The notes under the pieces: model-generated
What the model saw: the letters and a program-made list of their open reading frames with translations, nothing else
Told to the model about the DNA's origin: nothing
Database searches by the model: none
Program-made: the position numbers and the translations under genes
Part shown: positions 6,544 through 7,982 of the stretch, in pieces
How positions within the stretch are numbered: position 1 is the first letter of the stretch
How the letters are laid out: the number at the start of each line of letters is the position of its first letter
Source: a bacterium
GTDB lineage: Bacteria; Vulcanimicrobiota; Vulcanimicrobiia; Vulcanimicrobiales; SCRA01
Length of the DNA: 7,982 bases
NCBI GenBank assembly: GCA_028869325.1
Contig: JAGWST010000239.1
Coordinates: 1-7,982 of the forward strand
Direction of reading: 5' to 3'

Positions 6544-6581
6544 TCGTTCGCGAGAGGAGGGGGGCTCGGCTCCGCGAACGA
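6544..6581 (+). promoter_or_regulatory. Strong leader hairpin with an internal AGGAGG, just upstream of the aminopeptidase start
   Basis: Arms TCGTTCGCG (6544-6552) and CGCGAACGA (6573-6581) form nine perfect pairs. Inside, GAG (6554-6556) can pair with CTC (6570-6572) and GAG (6557-6559) with CTC (6565-6567), leaving a G-rich loop at 6560-6564. A perfect AGGAGG (6555-6560) lies within the paired and loop region. The stem ends nine bases before ATG 6591. No T-tract follows, so it is not a standard intrinsic terminator for gloA. A translational control element or mRNA processing/stability hairpin for the aminopeptidase is the more natural reading, but this is inference. Confidence 0.45.
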
Positions 6582-6590
6582 CGCCGGGGT

Positions 6591-7982
6591 ATGCGCGGCG
6601 ACGACTTGCGATCGAACCACCGTCCCTTCGCACTGCCCGGCACACGTGCGCAGTACGGCCCGGATCGCAGCGTCGACGTCGTGCACGTCGATCTGCACCT
6701 GCGCCCCGATCTGCATGCGTGCTCTCTGGACGGCGTCTGCACGACGCGTGTCGCGGCGGTCGTCGACGGCGTCCAGGCCATGGAGCTGGATGCCGTCGAT
6801 CTGCGCATCGACTCGATCCGCGACGCCGGCGGCGGCGAGCTTGCGTACGACGTGCGTGAGCACCGGCTACGGGTGCGCTTCGCGCGGCCGCTGCGCAGCG
6901 GCGAGGAGTACGAGTTCTCGATCGCCTATGCAACGGATCACCCACGCCGCGGTCTCTACTTCATCCGCCCCGAGCCGGCGTACCCCGAGAAGCCGCTCCA
7001 GGCATGGACGCAGTGTCAGGATCAGGACGCGCGCCTGTGGTATCCGTGCGTCGACTATCCCGGCGAGCGTTTCACCCTCTCTACCTCCATCGTCGTGCCG
7101 AAGGGGCTCTTTGCGTACTCGAACGGCAGCCTGATCTCGCGCACCGACGAAGGGGAGCACACGCTCTTTCGCTACCAGCTCGAGCGACCGCTGAGCGCCT
7201 ATCTCACAACGATGGTGGTCGGCGAGTTCGTCGAGCACACGGAGCTGCACGGCGAGGTCCCCGTGTCGTGGTACGTCGAGCCGCGCCGGGCCGATCAAGG
7301 CGAGCGTTCCTTCGGCAAGACGCGTAAGATGATGGAGGTCTTCGAGCGCCGCATCGGCGTGAAGTACCCGTTCGCGCGCTACGGCCAGATCGCCGTCGCG
7401 GACTTCACCTTCGGCGGTATGGAGAACAGCTCGGCCACCACGCAGACCGACCGGACGCTGCACGACGAGCGCGCCCACCTGGATTTCTCCAGCGACCGGC
7501 TCGTCGCGCACGAGCTGGCGCACCAATGGTTCGGCGACCTGCTGACGTGCCGCGACTGGTCGCAGGCATGGCTCAACGAGAGCTTCGCCACCTTCTTCGA
7601 GGCTGTCTTTCGCGAGGCCGACCTCGGCTGGGACGAGTACCTCTACGACGTCTACGAGATGCTGAAGACGTATCTCCGCGAAGACGCCGAGCGCTACCGC
7701 CGCCCGATCGTCTGCAACCTCTACCGCGAGCCCGTCGATCTCTTCGACCGCCACCTCTACGAGAAGGGCGGCTGCGTGCTGCACATGCTGCGCGGTGAGC
7801 TGGGCGAGGAGCTCTTCTGGCGCTCGATCAACCGGTACGTCTGCGACAATCAGTGGCGCAGCGTAGAGACGATCGATCTCGTGCGCGCGGTAGAGCAGGC
7901 CTGCGGAAGAAACATCCGTTGGTTCACCGACCAGTGGATCGCGCGCGGAGGCCATCCCGATCTCGCCATCACGTACGAGTAC
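6591..7982 (+). CDS. M1 family zinc aminopeptidase (aminopeptidase N-like), 3' truncated by window
   Basis: The frame stays open to the right edge, giving 464 residues of a gluzincin metallopeptidase that removes N-terminal amino acids from peptides. The N-terminal beta domain (about 25-220) contains the WTQCQDQDARLWYPCVD segment (139-155) typical of M1 enzymes. The exopeptidase motif GGMEN is at 275-279. The zinc site is HELAH (H307, E308, H311) with the third ligand E330 in LNESF, exactly 18 residues after the second histidine. Y390 in LYEKGG is the transition-state tyrosine. All catalytic parts are therefore present, and only the C-terminal domain is missing. No signal peptide is seen, so it is probably cytoplasmic. 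ATG 6591 is the first start after an in-frame TGA at 6540-6542 and gives a sensible N-terminus, but it has no normally spaced Shine-Dalgarno; the AGGAGG at 6555-6560 is about 30 bases away. TTG 6606 is a less likely alternative. The gap to gloA is 97 bases, so it may be in the same transcript or have its own promoter. Confidence 0.93.
   Translation, partial: MRGDDLRSNHRPFALPGTRAQYGPDRSVDVVHVDLHLRPDLHACSLDGVCTTRVAAVVDGVQAMELDAVDLRIDSIRDAGGGELAYDVREHRLRVRFARPLRSGEEYEFSIAYATDHPRRGLYFIRPEPAYPEKPLQAWTQCQDQDARLWYPCVDYPGERFTLSTSIVVPKGLFAYSNGSLISRTDEGEHTLFRYQLERPLSAYLTTMVVGEFVEHTELHGEVPVSWYVEPRRADQGERSFGKTRKMMEVFERRIGVKYPFARYGQIAVADFTFGGMENSSATTQTDRTLHDERAHLDFSSDRLVAHELAHQWFGDLLTCRDWSQAWLNESFATFFEAVFREADLGWDEYLYDVYEMLKTYLREDAERYRRPIVCNLYREPVDLFDRHLYEKGGCVLHMLRGELGEELFWRSINRYVCDNQWRSVETIDLVRAVEQACGRNIRWFTDQWIARGGHPDLAITYEY

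Noticed and set aside
6539..6859. Plus-strand frame starting at GTG 6539, directly after AGGAG
   Set aside because: Most of its length overlaps the aminopeptidase in another frame and it is Arg-rich. The spacing between AGGAG and GTG is zero.
6867..7955. 362-codon minus-strand open frame antisense to the aminopeptidase
   Set aside because: The plus strand encodes a complete M1 zinc site in the same region. The minus frame is a shadow in high-GC DNA.

Overview
The window is dense, GC-rich bacterial chromosome. Third codon positions are mostly G or C, and long shadow reading frames appear in every frame. I see no mobile element, tRNA, rRNA or CRISPR array. The phylum cannot be fixed from this sequence. 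The gene style is that of a free-living high-GC bacterium; an Eremiobacterota/Vulcanimicrobiota-type lineage is only a guess.

Layout. (1) Positions 1-1945, plus strand: the end of a phosphate ABC importer operon, with the pstC 3' end, complete pstA and complete pstB. The genes overlap or lie close together. No phoU follows pstB. (2) Positions 1946-2179: a short convergent spacer with a probable terminator hairpin and, on the minus strand, a 22-codon small ORF with a strong Shine-Dalgarno sequence. (3) Positions 2180-3751, minus strand: an acyl-CoA synthetase of the AMP-forming adenylate family. (4) From about 3752, a compact divergent promoter region leads into a plus-strand cluster. It holds an SDR oxidoreductase, a GT-C type membrane glycosyltransferase whose GTG start overlaps the SDR stop, a glyoxalase I-like VOC enzyme, and an M1 zinc aminopeptidase that runs off the right edge.

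How the genes fit together. The pst genes import phosphate at the inner membrane. The acyl-CoA synthetase and the divergently transcribed SDR could share a regulatory region and act in acyl or lipid chemistry, but the substrates are not readable. The SDR-glycosyltransferase pair is probably translationally coupled. The glyoxalase and aminopeptidase look like housekeeping genes in the same direction.

The least ordinary signals are the small acidic ORF downstream of the acyl-CoA synthetase, a strong hairpin enclosing a perfect AGGAGG just upstream of the aminopeptidase start, and an SDR that lacks serine at the usual catalytic position. I found no convincing new multi-gene system.
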